From: Bradyrhizobium sp.
Lineage (GTDB): Bacteria; Pseudomonadota; Alphaproteobacteria; Rhizobiales; Xanthobacteraceae
Length of the DNA: 39,125 nt
Direction: 5' to 3'
NCBI RefSeq assembly: GCF_030693485.1
Contig: NZ_JAUYAN010000299.1
Coordinates: 1-39,125 of the forward strand
The translations under genes were made by a program, and so were the position numbers. Below the pieces are notes generated by a model. That model searched no databases. It was not told the DNA's origin and saw nothing but the letters and a program-made list of their open reading frames with translations. Numbering within the stretch: the stretch's first letter is position 1; each line of letters starts with the position of its first letter. Positions 23,580 through 31,404 of the stretch are shown here, one piece after another.

Positions 23580-24278
23580 TCACTCGGCAAGCCCGCCGCG
23601 CGACAGGATGAAATCCGCAGCACCCTTGATGTCGCCGGCAATTCCGGCCTGCGCGGCCTCGCCAGTACCGGCTTCGATCGCCTTGCGCACCGCGGCGTGA
23701 AACCGGATGGCGTCGCCCTTCGCCAGCCGGTCGGGATTGGCCCTGAGATCGAGATTGATCACGGGCCCTGCCTTCAGCCACAACGCGCGGATGATTTCGA
23801 CCAGGATCGGCGAATGCGAGGCCTCGTACACCGCGAAATGAAAGGTCTTGTTGAGCTCGACCGCGCGCGGCAGGTCGGGCACATCAGCCTCGCTCTCCAG
23901 CCGCATCGCCTGTTCGGCGCGGGCGATGGACACGAGGTCGCTACTGTCGCGGTGCGCTGCCGCCTGCGCCGCCGCATGGCCCTCGATGGCGATCCGCACT
24001 TTTGTGAGGTCGCGAAATTGCTCCGCCGACATCAGGGGCACGCGTACCGCGCGGTTCGGGGTCACCTCCAGCGCCTTGTCGGCGACCAGCCGCGACACCG
24101 CCTCGCGCACCGGCATGATGGAGACGCCGAGCACATCCGCCGCCGCGCGCAACGACAACTTCTCGCCCGGCGCCAGCCGGCCGGACATCAGCAGGTCCGC
24201 CAGCCTGGCATAGGCGCGCTCACCCAGCGTCTGACGGTCCAGCGGTTCCACCAGGTTGAGCGCGGTGGGCAAATTCAA
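23580..24278 (-). CDS. GntR family transcriptional regulator, FCD (FadR/VanR-like) type
   Basis: A 232-residue regulator. The winged helix lies at about 18-85 (ERAYARLADLLMSGRLAPGEKL, then VSIMPVREAVSRLVADKALE). The all-helical FCD effector domain follows, with ELNKTFHFAVYEAS and, later, IRFHAAVRKAIEAG. The first metal-ligand position of FCD domains, usually Asp, appears to be Asn here. The start is a choice: TTG 24278 has GGGGGAG upstream and is preferred, while the frame is open to TTG 24344 without a ribosome site. It diverges from the ABC-transporter/BKACE operon and probably represses both directions through the palindrome at 24353-24367 until the substrate or its CoA/keto derivative binds. 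Confidence 0.9.
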   Translation of the reverse strand: MNLPTALNLVEPLDRQTLGERAYARLADLLMSGRLAPGEKLSLRAAADVLGVSIMPVREAVSRLVADKALEVTPNRAVRVPLMSAEQFRDLTKVRIAIEGHAAAQAAAHRDSSDLVSIARAEQAMRLESEADVPDLPRAVELNKTFHFAVYEASHSPILVEIIRALWLKAGPVINLDLRANPDRLAKGDAIRFHAAVRKAIEAGTGEAAQAGIAGDIKGAADFILSRGGLAE

Positions 24279-24352
24279 CGGAAAGCTCCCCCATGCGCCC
24301 GGGATGTTCGAGAGGGGACTCGACAACGCCCCGGACTTTTGCAAGTCTAACT

Positions 24353-24367
24353 GTGATCATAGATCAC
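24353..24367. promoter_or_regulatory. Candidate GntR operator palindrome
   Basis: GTGATC-ATA-GATCAC is a perfect 15-nt inverted repeat, 75 nt upstream of the chosen GntR start and 74 nt upstream of the binding-protein ATG. Its size and short spacer suit a dimeric FCD-GntR protein. It is not a CRP site, because the TGTGA and TCAC halves are separated by 7 nt rather than 6. Confidence 0.55.
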
Positions 24368-24440
24368 GGCAAGCGACAGAGCGCCTGCCGAAGAAGAAAC
24401 CGCCGCAGCCTACGCGGCCGAACCAGGGAGATGAAGGCTG

Positions 24441-25697
24441 ATGTCCAATAACAATCAATTCACGCGCCGTAGCCTGTTGAAGACCGCTGGCGGCATTGCC
24501 CTGGTGTCGGGAATCTCCGCGCCGGCGATTTTGCGCGCCCAGACCGCCGACGTCATCAAGATCGGCCATCTGACGCCCCGCACCGGTTTTCTCGGACCGC
24601 TCGGCGAATATGCCGCGATGGCCGCCGATCTGGCAGTGGAAGAAATCAACGCCGCCGGCGGCATGATGGGCCGCAAGGTGGAACTGCTGAAGGAAGATTC
24701 GGTCAATCCGCAGACCGCCTCGACCAAGGCCGAGCGCATGATCGAGCGCGACAAGGTCGCCTGCATCATCGGCGAAATCTCTTCCGCCTCGTGCCTGACC
24801 ATTGCGCAGGTCGCCTCGCGCACCAAAACCCTGTTCATCAACACCGGCGGCAACTCCGACGCGCTGCGCGGCAAGGATTGCCAGCGCTACATGTTCCACG
24901 TCGAGTCGCAGAACTCAATGTACGTCAAGACCGTCGGCCGTTCGTTCCTGCGCGACGGCCTGGTCAAGGGCAAGAAGTGGTACTCGCTGACGGCGGACTA
25001 CGCCTTCGGGCATGACCTCCTGAAGGTCTCGAAGCGCTTCATGGAAGCCAATGGCGGCAATTTCGCCGGCGACGATCTGGTACCGACCGACGCCACCGAC
25101 TTCTCCGCCTATCTGCTCAAGATCCGCGAAGCCAAGCCGGATCTGGTCGTGATCAATCTGGCCGGCAACCAGGTCACCAACTTCCTCAAGCAATACGCCG
25201 AATTCGGCCTGACCTTCCCGGTCGGCGGCTTCGGCTTCGACACCGCGCTGGCCTGGGCGGCCGGCAAGGGCAACTTCGTCGGCACCTGGCCGGTGGTCTG
25301 GCATCATCTGCTCGAGACGCCCGGCTCCAAGGCCTTCGTCACGGCCTTCACCAACAAATACAAGAAGCCGCCGGAAAACCAGGCCTGGGGTGATTACGTC
25401 GCCGTCAAGATCGTCGCCAAGACCATCAACGATCTGAAATCCGTGGAATCGCCCAAGATCATCGAGCACTTCGAGAAGGGCGCGAAGTTCGACGTGCTGA
25501 AGACGAGGGAAGGCTATTTCCGCGCATCGGATCATCAAATGATGCACGAGATGTACGCGGTCACGGCGCTGCCCGCCGACAAGATCAAGAACCAGTGGGA
25601 CATCTTCGCTTCCAGCCCGGCGGTTCCGGCTGCCAACGAAGACCTCGAAATCATCGCCGCGACCAAGGAAGAGAACAGCTGCACCTTCCCGAGCTGA
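24441..25697 (+). CDS. ABC transporter substrate-binding protein, HAAT type, Tat-exported
   Basis: A 418-residue periplasmic receptor with a twin-arginine leader (TRRSLLKTAGG at about 8-18) and cleavage near ILRAQ at about 31. The mature protein starts DVIKIGHLTPRTGFLGPLGEY, typical of Peripla_BP_6 receptors in amide, urea and branched-chain-type systems. A Tat leader is unusual but not rare among these. It has a GAAGG ribosome site. It is the first gene of the divergent operon and supplies substrate to LivH and the LivMGF fusion downstream, from which it is separated by a palindromic repeat. The ligand is unknown; the downstream enzymes suggest a hydroxy acid or betaine-like compound. Confidence 0.92.
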   Translation: MSNNNQFTRRSLLKTAGGIALVSGISAPAILRAQTADVIKIGHLTPRTGFLGPLGEYAAMAADLAVEEINAAGGMMGRKVELLKEDSVNPQTASTKAERMIERDKVACIIGEISSASCLTIAQVASRTKTLFINTGGNSDALRGKDCQRYMFHVESQNSMYVKTVGRSFLRDGLVKGKKWYSLTADYAFGHDLLKVSKRFMEANGGNFAGDDLVPTDATDFSAYLLKIREAKPDLVVINLAGNQVTNFLKQYAEFGLTFPVGGFGFDTALAWAAGKGNFVGTWPVVWHHLLETPGSKAFVTAFTNKYKKPPENQAWGDYVAVKIVAKTINDLKSVESPKIIEHFEKGAKFDVLKTREGYFRASDHQMMHEMYAVTALPADKIKNQWDIFASSPAVPAANEDLEIIAATKEENSCTFPS

Positions 25698-25712
25698 TCG
25701 GCTCGACCTACA

Positions 25713-25800
25713 CACCGTCATTCCGGGGCGCGTCGAAGACGCGACCCCGGAATCCCGAGATTCCGGGTGCGATGCTTCGCATCGCCCCGGAATGACGGTG
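25713..25800. repeat. Palindromic repeat between receptor and permease genes
   Basis: Perfect 18-nt arms at 25713-25730 and 25783-25800 (CACCGTCATTCC / GGAATGACGGTG ends) enclose smaller hairpins such as GCGTC-GAA-GACGC. It begins 16 nt after the receptor stop. As RNA it would form a long stem-loop that could stabilise the receptor message and reduce read-through to the permeases. Confidence 0.85.
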
Positions 25801-25874
25801 TTGGAGAGTCGCGCGATTTTGACTCGCAATAACAATTGCAGACGCCTTTTCTGCACTCGGCCGAGACCCCATCC

Positions 25875-26753
25875 ATGTCCACCATGTTGCTCGCCCAGCA
25901 AATCCTCAACGGCCTGCTCGACGGCGTCTACTACCTGCTGATCGCGCTTGGCCTGTCGCTGATCTTTTCGCTCGGCGGCATCGTCAATCTGGCGCATGGC
26001 GCGTTTTACGCGATCGGCGCCTACCTGACGCTGGTGCTGTCGCCCTATCTCGGTTTCGGCGGCTCGTTCGTGGTGGCCCCTGTGGTGGTGGCGCTGATGG
26101 GGGTGGTGATCGAGCGCACGCTGTTCCGCCGCTTCTATCGCTCCGATCCGATCCTCTCGCTGCTGATGACGTTCGGCCTCGCCATGGTGGCGGAACAGGC
26201 GCTGCGGATGATTTTCGGCGCGCCGCCTTTGTCCTATTCGATACCGACATGGTTGCGCGGGCAGGTCGCGATCGGCAGCTTCATCTATTCGTTCTATCGC
26301 GTGGTGCTGCTCGGCATCGCCATTACCTGCATCGCCGCACTCTGGCTGTTGCTGCAGAAGACCTCGTTCGGCCGCGTGGTCCGCGCCGGCGTGCAGAACC
26401 CCGACATGGTCGGCGCGCTCGGCATTTCGCTGCAGCCCTATATGTCCACGGTAGCCGCGCTCGGCATCGGTATGGCCGGCCTTGCCGGCGTGCTGCTGGC
26501 GCCGATCTATTCGATCCATCCGGCGATGGGCCAGGAAATCATCACGCCGGCTTTTGTCGTGGTGGTGATCGGCGGCCTCGGATCGTTCTGGGGCGTGGTG
26601 GCCGCCGCCTTGCTGGTCGGCCTCGTCAAGGGCGTCATGGTCGGCATCGGCTATTCCGCGGCATCCACCGCCGCGATCTATCTCCTGATGCTTCTGGTGC
26701 TGCTGTTCCGGCCCCGCGGCCTGTTCGGCGAACGCATAACGCGGTTCGAGTGA
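25875..26753 (+). CDS. livH: Branched-chain amino acid-type ABC permease (LivH)
   Basis: A 292-residue membrane protein with about eight helices, starting QQILNGLLDGVYYLLIALGLSLIFSLGG. This is the N-terminal signature of LivH-type permeases, with the GIVNLAHGAFYAIGAY segment next. GGLGSFWGVVAAALLVGLVKG near 240 fits the coupling-helix region facing the ATPase. ATG 25875 is chosen as the start giving a normal family length; ATG 25884 is possible. It pairs with the permease domain of the following fusion protein. Gene symbol by family, not substrate. Confidence 0.9.
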   Translation: MSTMLLAQQILNGLLDGVYYLLIALGLSLIFSLGGIVNLAHGAFYAIGAYLTLVLSPYLGFGGSFVVAPVVVALMGVVIERTLFRRFYRSDPILSLLMTFGLAMVAEQALRMIFGAPPLSYSIPTWLRGQVAIGSFIYSFYRVVLLGIAITCIAALWLLLQKTSFGRVVRAGVQNPDMVGALGISLQPYMSTVAALGIGMAGLAGVLLAPIYSIHPAMGQEIITPAFVVVVIGGLGSFWGVVAAALLVGLVKGVMVGIGYSAASTAAIYLLMLLVLLFRPRGLFGERITRFE

Positions 26754-26762
26754 GCCGCTGAC

Positions 26763-29282
26763 ATGATGAACCGCCTGCCCATTCCGCTTGTCATCGCCGC
26801 CCTCGGGCTGTTTGTGCTGCCGCCGGCGCTGCTCGCGCTCGGCCTCACCATGACCTCGGCTTCCGAAGTCGTCACCTTCGCGCTGGCCTGCATGGCGCTG
26901 AACATCCTGGTCGGGCACACCGGCCTGGTCTCGTTCGGCCATGGCGCCTGGTTCGGCCTCGCCGCCTATGCGGCGGCGCTGATCCAGCGCAATCTGATGC
27001 CGGACTCGTTCTTCGGCCCCGCCGTCGGCGGCGTCCTGATCGTGATGGCGGTCGCGCTCACCTTCGGATTCCTGATCCTGCGCCGGCGCGGCGTGTACTT
27101 CTCGCTGCTGACGCTGGCGCTGGCGGCGATGCTGTATGCGGTGGCGTTCCGCTGGACCGACGTCACCGGCGGCGAGAACGGCCTCGGCGGCATCACGCGG
27201 CCGACGCTGTTCGGCGTCAATCTGGAGTCCTCCACCAATTACTACTGGTTCGTCGCCGCCATCGCCTTCGTGGTTCTGATCCTGCTGTGGCGCTTCCATA
27301 ATTCCACCGTCGGCACCGTGCTGGTGGCGATCCGCGAGAACGAACAGCGCGCGCGCTTCCTCGGCTATCCCACCAACCGCTACAAGCTGGTTGCCTTCGT
27401 GCTGTCCGCCGGGATCACCGGGCTTGCCGGCATACTCTTGCTGTTCCAGAACCGCATGACCTCGGCCGATCCGATCTCGGTTGCCTTCTCGGGCGAATTG
27501 CTGGCGATGGTCGTGATCGGTGGCATGCGCAGTTTCCTCGGCCCCGCGCTCGGCGCGCTGTTCTTCATCCTGTTCCGGGAATTTCTCGGCATCTACACCG
27601 AGAACTGGCTGTTCTGGTTCGGTCTCGTGTTCGTCGGCTTCATCGTGTTTTCGCCGACGGGCCTGGTCGGCGTCGCGGAGCGGCTGATCGCGCCGTTCCG
27701 CAAGAAGACCACCGAGGATGCCGCAATGTCGGCGCGCCGCATCGAGGCGCTGCCGCTGCCGCAATTCCTGCGGCCGAAATCCCACACCGACGGGGCGGTG
27801 CTGTCCGCCCGACACATTGTCAAGAGCTTTGGCGGCATCAAGGCCGTGCAGGGCATCGACATATCGATCCAGGACCGCACATTGCATGCGCTGATCGGGC
27901 CTAACGGCGCCGGCAAGACCACGGCGTTCAACCTGCTGTCCGGCATGTTTCCGCCCGACGAGGGCTCGGTCTCGCTGCTGGGCCAGCCGATCGCCGGCGA
28001 GACCCCGGAGGAAATCGCGCGCGCCGGCATCGGCCGCTCGTTCCAGATCACTAACCTGTTTCCGGCGCTGAGCGTCGGCGAGAACATCCGGCTTGCCGTG
28101 CAGGCGCGGCACCCCCAGCGCTTCGATCCCATCACCCATGCGCTGTCGATCGAGGCCATCAACGAAGAGACCGACGCCACCATCCGCTATCTCGGCCTCG
28201 CCGGAATCGAGAAGGCGGAAGCCGGCATGCTGTCCTATGGCGGCCAGCGCCTGCTCGACATGGGCGTCGCACTCGCCACCGCGCCCCGCGTGCTGCTGCT
28301 CGACGAGCCGCTGGCGGGTCTCGCCGCGGCCGAGCGCGAACGCATCGGCGCCATCATCAAGCGGATCTCGTCGGACCTGCCGGTGCTGCTGGTCGAGCAC
28401 GATATCGACCGGGTGTTTCAGCTCGCCGACCATGTCACGGTGATGAACGAAGGCCGCGTGCTGCTCGACGGCACGGTCGAGCAAGCGCGCGCCAGCCCCG
28501 AGGTGCAGGCCGTCTATATCGGCTCCGGCGCGTCCGAAATCGCAGCAAAGCCGCGCGAGACCGCCGCCCGCGTCAGCGCGCTGTTGACCGCCAGCAACGT
28601 CGATACCTTCTACGGCAAGAGCCACATCCTCAACGACGTCAATTTCACGCTGCACGAGAACGAGATCATCGCGCTGTTGGGGCGCAACGGCGCCGGCAAG
28701 TCGACGCTGTTGAAAACGCTGATCGGGATCGCGCCGGCCGCGAACGGATCGATCAAGCTGGCGGACGTCGAACTGATCGGCAATTCCTCCGCCCAGAATG
28801 CGCGGCTCGGCATCGGCTACGTGCCGCAGGGCCGCGGCCTGTTCGCCGGCATGAGCGTCGAGCAGAACCTCGAGCTTGGCGGATTGAAGCGGCAGACCGG
28901 CAATGGCGTGCACTGGACCCGGGAACGGATCTATGAATATTTCCCCCGCATCAGGGAGCGGCTCGACAGCCCGGCGGATTACCTCTCCGGCGGCGAGCAG
29001 CAGATGGTGGCGGTGGCTCGCGCGCTGTCGGGCGATGTGCGGGTATTGCTGCTCGACGAACCGTTCGAGGGGCTTGCGCCCACCGTGGTGGAGCAGCTGT
29101 TCGAGACCTTCGACCGGCTGCGCAAGGAAATCGCTATCATCATCGTCGATCACCATCTCGATCTGGCGCTGGCGCTGTCCGACACCACGGTCGCGCTGGA
29201 GCGCGGCCGGGTGATCCACCAGGGGCCGTCGAAGGCGCTGCGCGACGATCTCGATCTGCGCCGCAAGGTGCTGTGGCTGTGA
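26763..29282 (+). CDS. LivM-LivG-LivF triple fusion: permease plus two ATPase domains
   Basis: An 839-residue fusion. Residues 1 to ~315 are a LivM-type permease (ALNILVGHTGLVSFGHGAW, RRRGVYFSLLTLALAAMLYA). Residues ~345-585 are a LivG-type ATPase with Walker A GPNGAGKTT at 379-387, signature LSYGGQ at 490-495, Walker B Asp514-Glu515 and H-loop VEHDID. Residues ~610-839 are a LivF-type ATPase with Walker A GRNGAGKST at 640-648, signature LSGGEQ at 741-746, Asp765-Glu766 and H-loop VDHHLD. All motifs look functional. The junctions carry no internal stop or obvious restart, so one chain supplies three of the usual five subunits. It starts 9 nt after livH. Confidence 0.93.
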   Translation: MMNRLPIPLVIAALGLFVLPPALLALGLTMTSASEVVTFALACMALNILVGHTGLVSFGHGAWFGLAAYAAALIQRNLMPDSFFGPAVGGVLIVMAVALTFGFLILRRRGVYFSLLTLALAAMLYAVAFRWTDVTGGENGLGGITRPTLFGVNLESSTNYYWFVAAIAFVVLILLWRFHNSTVGTVLVAIRENEQRARFLGYPTNRYKLVAFVLSAGITGLAGILLLFQNRMTSADPISVAFSGELLAMVVIGGMRSFLGPALGALFFILFREFLGIYTENWLFWFGLVFVGFIVFSPTGLVGVAERLIAPFRKKTTEDAAMSARRIEALPLPQFLRPKSHTDGAVLSARHIVKSFGGIKAVQGIDISIQDRTLHALIGPNGAGKTTAFNLLSGMFPPDEGSVSLLGQPIAGETPEEIARAGIGRSFQITNLFPALSVGENIRLAVQARHPQRFDPITHALSIEAINEETDATIRYLGLAGIEKAEAGMLSYGGQRLLDMGVALATAPRVLLLDEPLAGLAAAERERIGAIIKRISSDLPVLLVEHDIDRVFQLADHVTVMNEGRVLLDGTVEQARASPEVQAVYIGSGASEIAAKPRETAARVSALLTASNVDTFYGKSHILNDVNFTLHENEIIALLGRNGAGKSTLLKTLIGIAPAANGSIKLADVELIGNSSAQNARLGIGYVPQGRGLFAGMSVEQNLELGGLKRQTGNGVHWTRERIYEYFPRIRERLDSPADYLSGGEQQMVAVARALSGDVRVLLLDEPFEGLAPTVVEQLFETFDRLRKEIAIIIVDHHLDLALALSDTTVALERGRVIHQGPSKALRDDLDLRRKVLWL

Positions 29283-29306
29283 GACCGGCATTTGTGAGAA
29301 CCGAGA

Positions 29307-30254
29307 ATGACCGATACTGAACGCAACGTCGCCATCGTCGGCTCCGGTCTGATCGGGCGCGCCTGGGCCACGATCTTCGCGCGCGCCGGCTGGAACGTGC
29401 GGCTCAACGATCCGCATATTCCGACGCTGAAGGCGGCCCCTCGCCTGATCCGCGACGAGTTGCACGCGCTGGCGCGCCATGGCCTTTGCAGCGATCCCGA
29501 TGGCGCGGTGGCGCGGGTCTCGATCGCGGCCAGCCTGCAGGAGGCGCTGCTCGACGTCGAATTCGTCCAGGAGAACGGACCCGAGGTCGTCGAGGACAAG
29601 AAAGCCATCTTTGCCCAGCTCGACCGGCTGGCGCCGCCGAATGCGCTGCTGGTGTCCTCGACTTCGGCCATCACGGCCTCGCGTTTCACGGAGACGCTGC
29701 CCGGACGGGCGCGCTGCCTGGTCGGCCATCCCGTCAACCCGCCGCATCTGGTGCCGCTGGTCGAACTGTGCGGCGCGCCGTGGACCTCGCCTGACGCGAT
29801 CGAGCGCGCCCGGAATATCTACCGCGAGATCGGCCAGGTGCCGGTCACCATTAACCGCGAGATCAACGGTTTTGTCCTGAACCGGCTACAGGGCGCGCTG
29901 CTGGCGGAAGCCTTCCGGCTGGTCGGCGAAGGCTACATCTCCGCCGAGGATCTCGATCACACCGTGAAGGACGGGTTGGGCCTGCGCTGGTCGTTTCTCG
30001 GACCGTTCGAGACCATCGAGCTCAATGCCCCCGGCGGAATTCCCGATTACTGCGCGCGCTACACCGGCTTCTACAAGGAACTGGCCGCTTCCGCCGCCGG
30101 CCCCGACGTCTATCAAAGCCCCAATGTGGACCGGGTAATAGCGGCCTGGCCGCATCAGCCGACGCTGGAACGCATCGCCGAACTGACGCAGCGGCGCAAC
30201 GAGCGTCTGGCCGCACTGGCCGCGCACAAAACCAGGCAGACCGACAAATCCTGA
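29307..30254 (+). CDS. 3-hydroxyacyl-CoA dehydrogenase-like NAD-dependent 3-hydroxyacid dehydrogenase
   Basis: A 315-residue protein of the HCDH/lambda-crystallin/carnitine-dehydrogenase group. The NAD motif is GSGLIG at 12-17, with Asp35 (RLNDPH) favouring NAD+. The catalytic dyad is His141 (GHPVNPP) and Glu153 (PLVEL), 12 residues apart as in human HCDH, and NREINGFVLNRLQGALLAEA follows. It lies 24 nt after the transporter fusion and 36 nt before BKACE, so the likely reaction is oxidation of a free beta-hydroxy acid to the beta-keto acid that BKACE cleaves. The carnitine pathway has the same enzyme pair; L-gulonate or another hydroxy acid is also possible. Confidence 0.9.
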   Translation: MTDTERNVAIVGSGLIGRAWATIFARAGWNVRLNDPHIPTLKAAPRLIRDELHALARHGLCSDPDGAVARVSIAASLQEALLDVEFVQENGPEVVEDKKAIFAQLDRLAPPNALLVSSTSAITASRFTETLPGRARCLVGHPVNPPHLVPLVELCGAPWTSPDAIERARNIYREIGQVPVTINREINGFVLNRLQGALLAEAFRLVGEGYISAEDLDHTVKDGLGLRWSFLGPFETIELNAPGGIPDYCARYTGFYKELAASAAGPDVYQSPNVDRVIAAWPHQPTLERIAELTQRRNERLAALAAHKTRQTDKS

Positions 30255-30290
30255 AACATCGACCGACTTCTTCAAGAAAGTGAGCACAAC

Positions 30291-31214
30291 ATGAGCCGCA
30301 AAGTCATCATCACCTGTGCCGTGACCGGTGCAATCCACACCCCCTCGATGTCGAAGGCGTTGCCGGTAACGCCGCAGGAAATCGCCGACGCTGCGGTCGA
30401 TGCCGCCGAAGCGGGTGCGGCCATCGTGCATCTGCACGCGCGCAATCCGAAGACCGGCCAGCCCGACCAGAGCCCGGAGGCCTTCGCGCCGTTCCTGAAA
30501 ATCATCAAGCAGCGCTCCAACTGCGTGATCAACCTCACCACCGGCGGCGCGCCGACCATGACCGTCGATGAGCGGGTTCGCCCCGCCGCGGTCTACAAGC
30601 CGGAGGTCGCCTCGCTCAACATGGGTTCGATGAATTTCGCCTTCTTCGGCATGCTGAACCGTTTCAAGAAATTCGATCACGATTGGGAATTGAAGCATCT
30701 GCAGAACAAAGACATCGTGTTCCGCAACACGTTTCAGGACATCGAATACGTGTTGAAGACGCTGTCGGAGACCGGCACCCGCTTCGAGTTCGAATGCTAT
30801 GACACCGCGCATCTCTACAACCTCAATTACTTCCTCGAGCAGGGCATGGTGAAACCGCCCTTGTTCGTGCAGACGGTGTTCGGCCTGCAGGGCGGCACCG
30901 GCGCGCACCCGGAGGATGTGCTGCACATGAAGCGTACCGCCGACCGGCTGTTCGGCGACAAGATGGTGTGGTCGGTGCTGGGCGCGGGACGCAACCAGCT
31001 GCCGATCGCGGCAATGGCCGCCGCCATGGGCGGCAATATCCGCGTCGGCCTCGAAGATTCGCTGTGGGCGGCGCCCGGCCGGATGGCAGCGTCGAACGCC
31101 GAACAGGTCACGCTCGCCCGCAAGATCATCGAAGGTCTCGGCCTCCAGGTGGCGACGCCGGACGAGGCCCGCGAGATTCTCGACCTCAAGGGCGGCGACA
31201 AGCTGGAGGTCTGA
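30291..31214 (+). CDS. Beta-keto acid cleavage enzyme (BKACE, DUF849 family)
   Basis: A 307-residue zinc enzyme of the BKACE family, which transfers the acetoacetyl part of a beta-keto acid to an acyl-CoA. Zinc ligands are His47 and His49 (VHLHARNPKTGQ) and Glu255 followed by Asp256 (VGLEDSLW), as in the characterised Kce enzyme. Other conserved segments are ITCAVTGA at 7-14 and INLTTGG near 80. The family acts on 3-keto-5-aminohexanoate, dehydrocarnitine and many other beta-keto acids. Placed after a 3-hydroxyacid dehydrogenase and two importers, it probably completes the first C-C cleavage of an imported beta-hydroxy acid. Which one is not readable. Confidence 0.93.
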   Translation: MSRKVIITCAVTGAIHTPSMSKALPVTPQEIADAAVDAAEAGAAIVHLHARNPKTGQPDQSPEAFAPFLKIIKQRSNCVINLTTGGAPTMTVDERVRPAAVYKPEVASLNMGSMNFAFFGMLNRFKKFDHDWELKHLQNKDIVFRNTFQDIEYVLKTLSETGTRFEFECYDTAHLYNLNYFLEQGMVKPPLFVQTVFGLQGGTGAHPEDVLHMKRTADRLFGDKMVWSVLGAGRNQLPIAAMAAAMGGNIRVGLEDSLWAAPGRMAASNAEQVTLARKIIEGLGLQVATPDEAREILDLKGGDKLEV

Positions 31215-31404
31215 CGGGTTCCGGTCGGCACAGACCATTGCGCGCCGCACCAATGACAACGGCATTGGATTGGCCGTCGCGCGGAATTGCATTGGTCGGA
31301 AGGATCGAGGCGGGCCTCGGCTTTGCGGGTTGCGCGAGCGCGCGGTCATGGATAACCTCCTGATCAATTGGCCCGACGAGGCTGAAATATCGAGGGAGGG
31401 GAAC

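Noticed and set aside
24352..24368. CRP-type site in the GntR divergent gap
   Set aside because: The TGTGA and TCAC halves are 7 nt apart, not 6; an FCD-GntR operator is the simpler reading.
24915..29747. Open reading frame of about 1610 codons on minus opposite the ABC-transporter genes
   Set aside because: It is antisense to four well-supported genes, is rich in Arg, Gln, Asp and His with no domain, and is explained by lack of stop codons opposite high-GC coding frames.
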